Source of the DNA: Castor canadensis
Taxonomy: Eukaryota > Chordata > Mammalia > Rodentia > Castoridae
Length of the DNA: 64,000 nt
Direction of reading: 5' to 3'
NCBI RefSeq assembly: GCF_047511655.1
Contig: NC_133390.1
Coordinates: forward strand, 97,223,583-97,287,582
Positions 33,628 through 43,650 of this stretch are shown here, piece by piece; within the stretch, counting starts at the first letter, position 1, and every line of letters starts with the position of its first letter. The notes beneath the pieces are model-generated. The model made no database searches and had not been told where the DNA came from. It was given only the letters and a program-made list of their open reading frames with translations. The position numbers and the translations under genes are program-made.

Positions 33628-33937
33628 TTTAAGTAGCTGTGATTACAATACCAGCTACTTGGGGCATGGAGATCTGGAGAATGGTGGTTGGAGGCCTGTC
33701 TAGGCAAAAAGTTTGCAGGACCCATCGCAACCAATAGCTGGCTATGGTGGTGTGTGCCTGTCATCCCTAGCTACTCAGGGAAGCATAAATACTAGGATCC
33801 AGGTTCAGGCAGGCCTGGATATGAAGTAAGACCCTATCTCAAAAATAACCAAAGCAAAAATGACTGTCAGAGTGGGCCAAGTGGTAGAGAACTTGCCTAC
33901 AAGCACGAGGCCCTGACCCCCGGTACTGCCAAAAAAT
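33628..33937 (+). mobile_element. composite SINE: two 7SL-like units plus ID, sense
   Basis: Unit 1 is about 33635-33735 ('gattacaataccagctactt'). Unit 2 is about 33738-33850 ('ggctatggtggtgtgtgcct', 'agaccctatctcaaaaata'). The ID part is 33868-33937 ('gggccaagtggtagagaac', 'gaggccctgacccccggtac'). Same architecture as 29537-29823. Confidence 0.88.
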
Positions 33938-35039
33938 AGACATAACTTTAAGATGAACACAGTCTAATAGCCCAAACATATACTAAGAAAAAAGGAGGAC
34001 TATGATATAAGTATAACAAAAGCCAGGTGTATTTACTTAGCGTGTGACTAAAACCATATATGACACACATGAAAATTAGAAGGGAATAGACAAAAACATT
34101 AAGCTGTGTTCTGAAGGTTTTTAAATGTAGAAGCAACTTTAATTTGTAAACCATCTTTAATGTAGTTTGTCACTTTAAAACTATAATTAAAATAGTACAT
34201 TTCCTTAAAGGATTCCTAGAGACAGAGGACCACTAGGAATAAAACATCCCCAATTCAAATCACTCCTAAGGAATGCTGACTCAGAGTGGTAGGCATGATG
34301 TGAGAAGAATTTGGGGGGAGGATGGGAGGTATGGGGGTACTCACTTCTTTCTTGGGGCCCTGAGTAGGACGTGGGCCTTGATCCTCAAGAGTGAGCTGTA
34401 TCTTACAGATTACTGGGCTCCTTGTTGCTCTCCAGATGTATTTACTTTCTGTAATCCCCAAGTAAACTCTGGTCTAAACACACTGGCCTCATTTCTGCTG
34501 GTTTGGAACAAACACAGACCCATGCTTGGGGAGAGACCCACTCCTGGGGGTCAGAATATGGTGCAAGGAGATGGATCTCAGGTTAGAGGGTTTCCTTTCT
34601 CTTGGTGAGGATCAGGAAGCTGCAGCAGTTTTTTTTGTTTTGTTTTGTTTTGTTTTGCTTGACTTTCCCATCAGTTTAGAGGGAATCAAGTCCAAAATCA
34701 TGGTGGGAAGTGACTCACTTCATGGTTGCCGAGTGGTCAGCATTTGTTAAGAGTCTTTGGTTCTGTCCTACTTCAAAATGGAACCCAAACAGTGTAACCT
34801 CCTCTTACACCCAACTCCTCAGGATGAAATGGAGGACCCCATGCCTCCGGATTTTTCTCAGCGAGGACTTTTCACCCCCAGAACCAATCAGGCCCTGGAT
34901 GGCTACCTCCTAAGTAGCTGCTTTGTGCACCCCCTTATCCATCCCTGCTGCCACTGCCCAAGTCCCCCATGGTTTTATTGCTAGGTTATTGTAGTGACCT
35001 GGGAACTGATTTCCTTGGCTCTGTTTTTAGGAACCTCAC
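33938..35039. other. unique sequence, no gene seen
   Basis: Contains (GTTTT)n at 34629-34657. Overlapping frames at 34255-34984 on both strands lack domains. I see no splice-site context worth calling. Confidence 0.4.
34629..34657. repeat. (GTTTT)n microsatellite
   Basis: A T-run followed by 'gttttgttttgttttgtttt'. No SINE body is attached on either side. Confidence 0.9.
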
Positions 35040-35235
35040 CCCCAACTGTCACTGTTGTTTTTAAACATAGATTTGACCACTTTACTCCAATATTTAAAAA
35101 CCTGTTACAGCTCATCAGTGATCATAGAATATATTCTACATTTCTTAGACTGAGCTGTAAGACCCTCTAAACTTTATCCCCATTTTCTGCTTTTTTTATG
35201 TTCTACTGGCCTTATGTTCCAGTTACCCAGTATTA
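35040..35235 (+). mobile_element. L2 fragment
   Basis: 'aaaaacctgttacagctcat', 'gagctgtaagaccctctaaa' and 'ctactggccttatgttcc' follow the L2 3' ORF region. Confidence 0.6.
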
Positions 35236-35360
35236 CTTGAAGGGTTTTTTTTTTTTGTCTTTATTGTTTCTTGTTTCCTTTTTCTTGCTTCATGTTCCTC
35301 TTTCTCTTCTTTTCATCTTTATTTCATAAAACAATAGGAATGAAGGAAAAAAAAAAAACC

Positions 35361-35450
35361 CATGTACTGGAGGTATAGAGCACTTGCTTAGCATGTGTCA
35401 GACCCTGGCTTGGATATGCAGTACTACCAAACAAACAAACAAGCAAATAA
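35361..35450 (+). mobile_element. ID element
   Basis: 'tgtactggaggtatagagca' 'cttgcttagcatgtgtcag' then 'gcagtactaccaaacaaaca' and a CAAA-rich tail. Body of the ID type. Confidence 0.82.
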
Positions 35451-37224
35451 ATTAACGTGGGAAATAAAAGAAAATTTCAACATCCAACAACCCCAACAAA
35501 TTGGTTACTTAACATCATTGGATGCTATTTCATTGTTTATGGAACTGTGAATTCTGAGTTGTGGACATTTTTATTATTCCTCTTGAAGACAAAAAAGTGG
35601 AGGTTTAGAGAAATCAGGGAGTACTCTCCTCCTTTCCCAAGGTCAATTCACAGACCTCACCTATCATGTTAATCACAGGTTAGAAATTCAGTCTGCAAAT
35701 GCAAAAACCAGGATGCCTGCTGTGTATTAATTTTTCTTTTAAGCTCCTTTCTTCTGGGTGTGGTGGACCCATACTTGCAGTCAGTTCAGCACACATTGCC
35801 CTTTTGTGCCAAGGTTGCATCAACTCCTGAATGTCACAGCCATGCCTGCATTCTTCATCCTGATTGTCACTTGAGTACCGTTTCACACCAGCCCCTAAAC
35901 AGACACTCCTTATCTCTACCCCTGTGCCCCATCTGATTTCAGGGCTCCCTTGTGCCGCTTTTGGGTGTGTGAGAGGATTAATATTCAACTCTCACACCAC
36001 ACCAGGACTGGGGCACCCTGTTAGGATCCAGTTGCCATGTCACCACTTCTTCTTGGAGGGCTTGCCTCCTCCCAGAGTAGAGCCTGTGGAGTAGAGCACT
36101 GAGGGCCCTGTCTGGCACTTCCCGTGTCATGGCTCTCTTTGCTTCTCAGCTCATTTTCCCACCTTGTTCTAGTGTGGGTCCTTTTTGTACTGTTTTTTTT
36201 TTAAAAAAAAAACAAAAAACAAAACAAAACAGAAATAAAAGTAGATTCATTTTCTCTGCTTGATGCTATCCCGTATTCTTACTGAGGTGAAGAGGGTCTA
36301 ATGTAGTGTTTGAGGGTTGAGGCAGGAAAAGGAGTACTGGAGAAATTGTCACTATTTTTAAAATAGCCTCCTGACACAAGAGCATGGATAAAATCCTGCT
36401 TTCTGCTCTTTTATTGACCATAAGCATTACCAATATTATTACTTAATCTTTATCATTATGTTTTAATACTTGTCTAATAATATATTGCTTCAATTCCACA
36501 AGGATAAAGGGTTTGTTGAGTCCTGTTGGGTGTGCAGACCTTTTGCAGCTTTCTGTAATGGGCCAATGCAAGACAGACTCTGGGTCTGGGGTGCTGGGGG
36601 GGTGCTTTGGGATCCTCAGCAGCATCTTATTATAGGTGCTAGCATCACACTTTAGAGAGATGGACATAAATTAGACACATTTATTGGCGTTTCTGCCCCT
36701 CTTCATACTGAATAAAAACATTCTGGGGTTGGGGGCTCCCCAACAGCCTGATGCTTTCTGTGATGCTTTCTGGAAGATCAAATATGGACCCTATGTTTTC
36801 ATAGAGGTCACAATTGGCTGCAGAACAGCAAATAAAACCATCAGATATATACAGAAAGTTGGGAAAATATTAGTAAAAAGGGTCAGTCTGTTGTTTAAAA
36901 TTTTCAGTTTGCTGGTTTTGGTGTAACAACTAGTACACTGGATTCTGAATCCAATGGGTTGAGTTCAAATTCACATGGCATTGTATTTCGTTTACTTATA
37001 ACATGTAAAACTATCATTTTCTAGAATTTCTACATAGAACTCAGAGGTGACAAACTGGTTGGAAGAGGAGTGAGGAGATCAGTGAATTATTCTGAAGCAG
37101 GATTTGCATAGTACACACAAGATTTGTCCTTGTCTTGTGTATTTTGGCACCGGACATTGGGTGTGTGGGAAAGAGTAGTGACTTACCCTCAGCCACTCAG
37201 GGCACGGTGATGGAAGGCATAGGG
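35451..37224. other. mostly unique sequence, no gene seen
   Basis: A perfect T10-A10 block is at 36193-36212, followed by a CAAAA-rich run. 35960-36180 may be L2-derived. Several short frames on both strands (35457-36926) have no domain. Confidence 0.4.
36193..36212. repeat. perfect T10A10 palindrome
   Basis: Ten T directly followed by ten A, then 'caaaaaacaaaacaaaac'. It could be two oppositely oriented retroposon tails meeting, or chance slippage. Confidence 0.9.
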
Positions 37225-37386
37225 TTGGAGGGTCTGGCTGACTTTACTTGCTACATGAATCTAGAGCAATTTACTTAATTTCTCTAATCGCTATTCTTTC
37301 ATTAGGAATATCAGTTATCTTATCTACCTTATTGTAAGGATTAGCGACAATATAAAGTGCCTGACGTGTAGTAGGTGTTCAGTAAA
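37225..37386 (+). mobile_element. MIR fragment with intact 3' end
   Basis: 'gtctggctgactttacttgc', 'gagcaatttacttaatttct', 'tattgtaaggattagcgac', 'aagtgcctgacgtgtagtag' and 'gtgttcagtaaag' follow MIR to its end. The palindrome chain starts a few bases later. Confidence 0.88.
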
Positions 37387-37398
37387 GGGCGGCCGCGG
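37387..37398. other. isolated CpG-rich NotI/SacII palindromes
   Basis: 'gggcggccgcgg' holds GCGGCCGC and CCGCGG overlapping, with four CpGs in 12 bp. CpG-rich motifs are very rare in the rest of this AT-rich window. It abuts the palindrome chain at 37403-37454. Confidence 0.9.
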
Positions 37399-37402
37399 TA
37401 CT

Positions 37403-37454
37403 GTGGTTAATACTAACCACTTTTGCCTGCAAAAGTGTTTATGAGCATAAACAC
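37403..37454. promoter_or_regulatory. chain of three abutting perfect palindromes
   Basis: Three perfect inverted repeats follow each other and share their ends. First, GTGGTTA-atac-TAACCAC (37403-37420). Second, CACTTTTGC-ct-GCAAAAGTG (37418-37437). Third, GTGTTTATG-ag-CATAAACAC (37435-37454). The shared triplets are CAC and GTG. The arms contain TGTGGTTA (RUNX-like), TTGC..GCAA (C/EBP-like) and TGTTTAT/ATAAACA (forkhead-like). The palindromes are seen directly; a regulatory role is inference. DNA template-switch mutation could also make such hairpins. Confidence 0.55.
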
Positions 37455-38394
37455 GATGATTACGGAGGAAAGATGGGGTTACAAAAACAAACAAAACTAA
37501 ATACCAACAACAAATCATTTAGCCTGTTATAACTGCCCTTGGGGAGTTTTAAAAGCTGATTATAGCTTAATTTCATGATATTAACCTTCCCCAGGCCCCA
37601 TAGAGTATAGTGTGACATGTTTACTAGTTTGAGTGATTTTGCTTCTTGAAACTTTAGAATTTTGTAACACCCTTGTGCTACTAAAGCTTCTCTGGGGAGT
37701 TACAAAGCCAGGATCAAGATTTCCTTTAAAATATTAACAAAAAACTAAATAAATAAAGCTCTCTCCTCCTGGCACAGGCAGAGCCAAGATAATAACCAAT
37801 AAATGGCTGGCTTCCTATCTAGGCTGAAAACCACCTCACCCCTTCCCTCCATCTTGGTTCTCTACCTTTTCCACTGGCCCAAATAAGCACTAAAAATTAA
37901 AAGCTACAATTCTACCCCAAAGCAATTGTTTTGCATAGGACCTTCCAAAGGGCAGAGAAGACCATGAACCAGAAATAAGAAAAAGAAAAAGAAAAACCAG
38001 TGAGTGAGGACCAGTGACCATAGGACTTGAGAAATAGCTCTAAACAAAAAAGAGGCAGGAGGCCAACCCTGAAGTGATTGGGGTGTTGTAGACCTGGTCA
38101 GGAGAAAAGATGGCTGAACACACACAAGCTGACTCACCCTCCTAGCACCCATGGGAAAGTTCACTAGTCTCATCCTCAAGGTTTCTTCTCTCCAGTGATC
38201 TCTTCAGTGCCAGCTGAAGACCCAGCTCCAGCAAGGATGTCATCAACTCTTTTCTGAGACTGTCCTAACAATCCTTGTAAGCCAGGATTTCTCAGGAAAC
38301 TTGAGTGATTGACATAGGTCTGCTATCAAAAATTTGGGAGATCTCAGAAAAATTACCTGCTTGATCTCAGTACCTCCATTTGTATTCTTTTGCT
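37455..38394. other. unique sequence, no gene seen
   Basis: AAGAAA-type purine run at 37977-37998. A minus-strand 91-codon frame (37904-38179) has no domain. No repeat recognised with confidence. Confidence 0.4.
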
Positions 38395-38800
38395 AAGCCA
38401 ATATTTGTGCAGCACTAACTGGAAACCAGGTACTGTGATAAGCCCTGATGGTAAGATAGAGAACCAAGGAGACTTGGTCTTTCACTTTATGACACTCAAT
38501 AATATTTAAGGGAAGCAGACTAAGAACAAACAAATAAACTAAATAATTATAAATGGTGGAATCCAATAAGAAGTAAGAAAATAAAAGAGCTTTGAGGCAG
38601 GAGAAGCATAATGAACAGATCCAGATGACCTGGTGGGAGAGGGTGGACATGAGAGCTAACTTAGGAGACTGGGGGGAGAAGAAGCAGGAGAGATCACAGA
38701 ATGGAGCCATGCTGTAGGGCCTTCTAGACAGGGGATGGCCATTTGAAGAGAATGGGAGGTCTCTGGAGGAATTGAAGCAGAAATGAGATGACTCATGTAT
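38395..38800 (+). mobile_element. ancient mammalian-wide repeat, long copy
   Basis: Ordered phrases of a remembered ancient repeat: 'accaggtactgtgataagcc', 'aagggaagcagactaagaac', 'gagctttgaggcaggagaag', 'atgctgtagggccttctaga' and 'ttgaagcagaaatgagatga'. It likely belongs with 4474, 18625 and perhaps 48100-49040. Family not named. Confidence 0.6.
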
Positions 38801-40442
38801 GGTTTATGAAAGTCACCATGTTCCTGCCCGTTTGGAAATTTGATTATTCTGACTATGTCCTCCAGGTCTTATGGCCACATAGTTCTTTTCATATAAGAGA
38901 AATTTATACAACCTGAAAAATAGTCTTTGGGCTAGAAAATTCCTTCCTAGGTCCCCTCTGACCTTTCTTACCACCTTCCTCATTCACCTGGACAAGTCTC
39001 CACATCTGACATTTTTTGTCATCTCCTTTCAAGTCACACCCCAAGGTGTATCTCTCGCACTTTACTGACATTCAATGAACCAGGTTCCAATTTGCCTTCT
39101 ATTCCCTGTAGGCCTGGAGTGTCATGTGACTGAAGCCTCTAGCTTTAGTGTGCTAAGCCACAATGATTATTCTCCATGAAATCAGTTACTTTCCCATAGG
39201 CCTTGCTCAAGAACTCTGGGTTAAACAACTTGTCAAGAAAAAGAGAAGGGATTCCGCAAGCATATGTATTGTGCCCTGTGTCTCCCATAAAAATAAAGCT
39301 GTTCTTCCAAATTATGGCCTCCACAGACATCCTAAACCCTTTAGGCTTAAGTGTTTTAGGATATCCAGTGAGAACTCAGCAAACACCACATGACAGCGAA
39401 CCATAACCACAATGTCTGCTTTTGAGCAATTTAACTCATGGGATCTGAGCAAAGAACTGGTCTTTCAAGACTCAGTTTCTCACAAAAGTATATATAATTT
39501 CTTCCTCATGCCTTAATTTAGTTTGGCAATACATTGCTGCTATTGTGTGGTTTTTGTGTTTTACTGTTTGATGTGAGAAAAGAAGAGGCGGCTCTAATAC
39601 TTTTGGATTTCATATGGACTCTGGGTGCCCAAAGCCAACCTTTTCCAACAGCTGGTAAACAGCTTTAGAATCAGAATTCCTTCTTTTTTTGTGTGTGTGT
39701 GCTCATTTGCCTGGAGAACTGTAAATGTCAGAGTGTTCTGACTTCTTCAAAAACAAAGCCCATTGGTAAGTCAGTAAAAGCAAAATGAACAAATGCTCAT
39801 GTGAGCATGTAAGTCACTTCATTACCTTCTTTTCCTGGTGGCAGTTTGAGGAGAGAGCATGGAAGAGACACCTGCATAGCTTACAGATGAGCTGCATTTC
39901 CAAAACTTAGTTCAAAGATACACTTGGCATTCAGCTGCAACGAGCAAGTGAGATGAAAGAGCTTTCTCGTCAGGTTTTCCTATCGTCTGAACAACTTAGA
40001 ATAAGAATTAAATTGTTAGGTCAGAAATGAGGACAGTTACAATGCACAGACCATCTTCTAAGAATGTCTGTACTTACTGAGTAGGAATTTTAAAAACAAA
40101 ACTTCCTTCCTTGCCTTCTACATTTATTTTCATCTTTTCTAAAAAACTCCCACTCTACCTTTTCCCATAGGATTATGTGTAAGTGGTGGTTATTTTTTAA
40201 ATTTCAGTCCCTTCAAAATTATCTATTAAGCTTTTTTCTTTTCCCAGAATGTTAAGTCCTCCTGGTAAAGTCTTGCAATCTATTTTCCTTGAACCTTAAG
40301 AACCTTGTTAACTGTGTGATACAGAGTAAACCAAACATTTGTGTAGTGTCTGTCTGTCTAGGAGATAAGGCTGTTCTTGCAATCAAAGTCTGGAAGACAT
40401 CAATAACCTCCTTTTGCTTTAAGCCTTTAAGGAGAGGAAAAA
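38801..40442. other. unique sequence, no gene seen
   Basis: Short GT-rich run at 39689-39701. Frames at 39145-39406 on both strands have no domain. Nothing else recognised. Confidence 0.4.
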
Positions 40443-40447
40443 GAGAC

Positions 40448-40495
<48 letters not shown>
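40443..40495. repeat. (GA)n microsatellite
   Basis: About 53 bp of GAGACA then pure GA. It lies just upstream of the L1 3' end at 40530 and may have grown from that element's purine tract. The minus-strand Ser-Leu frame 40252-40647 is an artefact of it. Confidence 0.97.
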
Positions 40496-40497
<2 letters not shown>

Positions 40498-40529
40498 TCT
40501 AGCTACATGGAGAATGTATTTGTTGCAAT

Positions 40530-40625
40530 AAGAAAATTTGTACAGTAGGGCAAATAAGTGTTTTGAAGAAAAGACTGCATTGTATGCACATATGAATAAA
40601 AGAAATAAAATTTTAAAAAAAGAAA
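40530..40625 (+). mobile_element. L1 3' end, young family
   Basis: 'gactgcattgtatgcacata' 'tgaataaaagaaataaaa' and an A-rich end match the reverse complement of the termini at 19581 and 63483. Where it begins on the left is unclear; it may include the GA tract. Confidence 0.7.
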
Positions 40626-41225
40626 AGGCTGATACAGAAATGAGCATGTTAACTACTTTTATTCTTCAGCAGTAACATCACATCAGATCTTCAAAGTAAA
40701 TTTAAAAAGTGCCACTTGATCTAATGCAGTAATTTCTTGATTTTACTATTTTGGTCTCATGTACAGTTTATATATTGAATTTCTCTAAACTGCTAAGTGA
40801 TTCTGGTAAATTAATGAAAAGAGATTTAATTTATAATAAGATCCTTAGTTTTTGCCAAAGATCATCAAGATGACGAGGCCTAAATCCAGATTTTAATAGA
40901 CTTTTTCTAAATGTCACAAATCCAAGGCTAAAATTCAGTTTTGAAGGCTTCTGTACACATTGAGTTTTGTTTAAGGCCTTTCTTCAGTCATGCCAGTTTG
41001 TAAACTATCATCAAAGCCACAATGACCTTCTTTGATGATTCAAATGCTTTGCTTTAGGAGCAAGGGATATATTTTTTGAAAACTCTTACTTCAAATGACA
41101 CAATAATTATAACAAAATAATTATAAAAATGTTCATCTATTGTCTGGCAAATTCTAGATTTCTGTTATTCTGGGAATGAATCTGTTTCTCCATTTTCTAA
41201 ATTAGAATATTATATACATATAATA
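40626..41225. other. unique sequence, no gene seen
   Basis: AT-rich DNA with several runs of 'ataattataa' near 41100-41130. No gene or repeat recognised. Confidence 0.4.
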
Positions 41226-41234
41226 TGTGTGTGT

Positions 41235-41274
<40 letters not shown>
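41226..41274. repeat. (TG)n microsatellite
   Basis: About 24 TG units with one 'gag' break. It follows an AT-rich 'atatacatataatatg' stretch. Confidence 0.97.
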
Positions 41275-41276
<2 letters not shown>

Positions 41277-41358
41277 TCATGAAAGGTGGATGAGAATGGT
41301 TGGGCAGAATGAGATATGGTCTGTAAAGTCTATGTAATTTGTTTTATTTGAAATTAAA

Positions 41359-41382
41359 ATGAGTTGTAGTGTTACAACTCAT
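41359..41382. other. perfect 10-bp hairpin
   Basis: ATGAGTTGTA, loop GTGT, TACAACTCAT. A short, perfect inverted repeat in otherwise unique sequence. Confidence 0.85.
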
Positions 41383-42229
41383 GAGATAGTTGAATTGGAA
41401 AAACCAAACTACTGCTCCCCTCATTTAAGTTCCCAGCAAGCTAACTTGGCTGCTATTGGTAAACATAATATGCTGTGACTCTAAAAACAGCCAATCTTAG
41501 CCTGCTTCTTGGGCAATTTCCTGGGGGAGCCCTTATGTAAAGGCACTCCTCATCTTCCCCTCCTGTTCTTCCTTGATGTCCACTGGGCAGAACTGGCAAA
41601 GATTACAATGTATGCAGCTAGTTTCTGTTGACCAGCAGCTTGCTCTTGAATTTGAAATTAGGCCTTCAACCTGGTGCTGTCAGCATTTTACCCAACTATT
41701 TCATTGATAATGTAATAACTCATCTAATACAAACAATGAATGACAAAAAAAATCTATCATAATCAAAGAGATTTAGACCTAATTATTGATCTAAGGGTGA
41801 ATGGTCCTCTTAGGTGTTTTCTTCAAACAGCATCACAGCGGTATTGGGACTGGACCAGAGAGACTGTTAGTTGTTGCAGAGAGCATTGTCAAGCTGTCAT
41901 GTACTTTGTTCTTTTTGAGGTCTTTTTCTTGTTAGGATTCTGTGGTTCTGAGACCTAAAAGTCCTGGAATTAATCAGAAGCAGCCACAAGAATTTCCAGA
42001 TTATTTTTTCATACTGCCCCAGGACAGTTGAATGTGATCAGTACTTCAGTTCTTAAGCAGACTAGCACTAAGAGAAAGAAGGAAGCCAGAGAAGAAAAGA
42101 GAGAAAAAGGGAAGGAGGGCAGGACAGATGAGAGAGGGAAAATAATAACAATAGGAATGTACTTAATATTTGAAGGCCAAAAGCATGGCATCCTTAACTC
42201 TGAACACTTTCTCCTCCTACACTTTATAC

Positions 42230-42231
<2 letters not shown>
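41383..42231. other. unique sequence, no gene seen
   Basis: A purine-rich stretch is at 42068-42145 (aag/gga units). Frames at 41740-42299 lack domains; the frames ending in the GT repeat are artefacts. Confidence 0.4.

Positions 42232-42275
<44 letters not shown>
42232..42275. repeat. (GT)n microsatellite
   Basis: About 22 uninterrupted GT units, followed by a GA-rich patch. It gives Cys-Val and His-Thr runs in the overlapping frames. Confidence 0.97.
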
Positions 42276-42278
<3 letters not shown>

Positions 42279-42499
42279 GAGGAGAGAGAGAAAGGGCACA
42301 GGTGTCTTGTACTTTAATCTTCATTTCATTTGTATCACGTTTTTCTTCTTTGCTAACCATCTACTCACAACCTTCATCATTCCACCCCACTCTTCTACCA
42401 TTCCATTCACTCTAATTCACCGAGATCCAGTGCTTGACCTGTACATTTTGAGGCCACCCTAACCTACACTTTTCCTCCTTGGTTTCCCACTTACTATTT

Positions 42500-42690
42500 G
42501 ATCTAGCCATTTGGCTCATATCAATGACAGGCTGGTGGTGCCACTTATCTTGTCCTACATATGTCTTATCTGTCCATTAGACTCAGAACTCTTAAGAGCA
42601 AGAGTATTATCTTTTGGTTTTGGCTTTGGTATTTTTTAAAAATTGTACCACATAGTATGTGGTCAGTAAATATTTGTTATTTGATGGTTA
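42500..42690 (+). mobile_element. L2 3'-end fragment
   Basis: 'attagactcagaactcttaa' 'gagcaagagtattatctttt' and 'catagtatgtggtcagtaaa' 'tatttgtt' give the L2 3' end in order. Confidence 0.75.
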
Positions 42691-43182
42691 AACATTTGAG
42701 AACAGAACATGTTTTTTTAAGACCACTTTATTAGCTAAACAATTATACTCAGTATAACGATCTTCATAGGCAAGAAGGTTTTTTGGTTTTTTGTTTTTCA
42801 CTATATAGAGAGCTGAATTCCTTCAAGATTTGAATTTGTGTGACTTCAGGCGAAGGATAATTGCCCCCCTCCCCCTGCTCTTGTAAAGTGCCTTACATTT
42901 AATAGAAAAAAATCCACCTGAACTATCGTATCCCTTTCAAGTTCAACAAAAGAGAATTTTTGAGATCTGTGTTGAGCTGGATAGAAAGAAAGCCATCAGT
43001 GGCTGGAGTAGCATAACTTGTGCTTTTACAAACCCTCTCAATATATCAAAATTTCATCCTTCAAATTTCTCTCCAGAAGCACCATTTTTCACGGTGGCCA
43101 AAGATTTACTTAACACTAATTTCCCTTCCTGCTGTACTTCTGTCCAGATCCCATTGCTCAGTTTAGATTAAAATTCAGGGGA
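42691..43182. other. unique sequence, no gene seen
   Basis: Nothing recognised. I looked here for the snRNA proximal sequence element expected about 55 bp upstream of the U1 copy and did not see a convincing one. Confidence 0.45.
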
Positions 43183-43346
43183 ATACTTACCTGGCAGGGG
43201 AGACACCATGATCACGAAGGTGGTTTCCCCAGGGCGAGGCTCATCCATTGCACTCCCGATGTGCTGACCCCTGCGATTTCCCCAAATGCAGGAAATTCGA
43301 CTGCATAATTCGTGGTAGTGGGGGACTGTGTTCGCACTCTCCCCTG
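43183..43346 (+). pseudogene. U1 snRNA full-length copy, probably a retropseudogene
   Basis: Starts ATACTTACCTGG, the 5'-splice-site-pairing end of U1, and runs exactly 164 nt to 'cactctcccctg', the normal U1 length. The U1-70K loop ('gatcacgaagg') and the U1A loop ('attgcactcc') are intact. I count about eleven substitutions against mammalian U1 as I remember it, including one in the Sm site (AATTTGTGG expected, 'aattcgtgg' here). An A-rich tail (43347-43359) follows at once in place of the snRNA 3' box, and I see no clear promoter element. So it is probably a reverse-transcribed copy, not an active gene. A divergent U1 variant is the alternative. Confidence 0.9.
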
Positions 43347-43372
43347 AAGAAAAAAAAAAGTCAGGTTATACA

Positions 43373-43390
43373 TTTTTTTTTTTTTTTTTT
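43373..43390. repeat. T18 homopolymer
   Basis: Eighteen T, 13 bp after the A-tail of the U1 copy. No SINE body attached. Possibly the tail of an antisense insertion now lost. Confidence 0.9.
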
Positions 43391-43439
43391 GTATCCTGGA
43401 TGGGTCTGAAAATAGTTTGTCACAACAAGCAGTAATTAC

Positions 43440-43650
43440 AGAGCACTTATTATGTGTAAAGCGTTTTCCAATCTTTCACCAGTTTGCCTGTGAAACAGTA
43501 TTGTTGATGTGGGCTACTTATCTTCTGAATTTCCAGATGGGGAAAGGGGCAGAGAGGTTAAGTGGCTTGCCTGAAATGTAATAGTACATTACTAACGGTG
43601 TTTCAGCACTAATGTTCCACAAGCCCCAAGTGGAAAATGCTATCCATATT
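43440..43650 (-). mobile_element. MIR, antisense
   Basis: 'agagcacttattatgtgtaa', 'ccagatggggaaaggggcag' and 'agaggttaagtggcttgcct' are the reverse complement of MIR in order. Confidence 0.85.

Noticed and set aside
40252-40647. 131-codon minus-strand frame with a Ser-Leu run
   Set aside because: The run is the (GA)n microsatellite; the rest is L1 3' end and unique DNA.
42009-42415. Frames with Cys-Val or His-Thr runs
   Set aside because: Artefacts of the (GT)n microsatellite.
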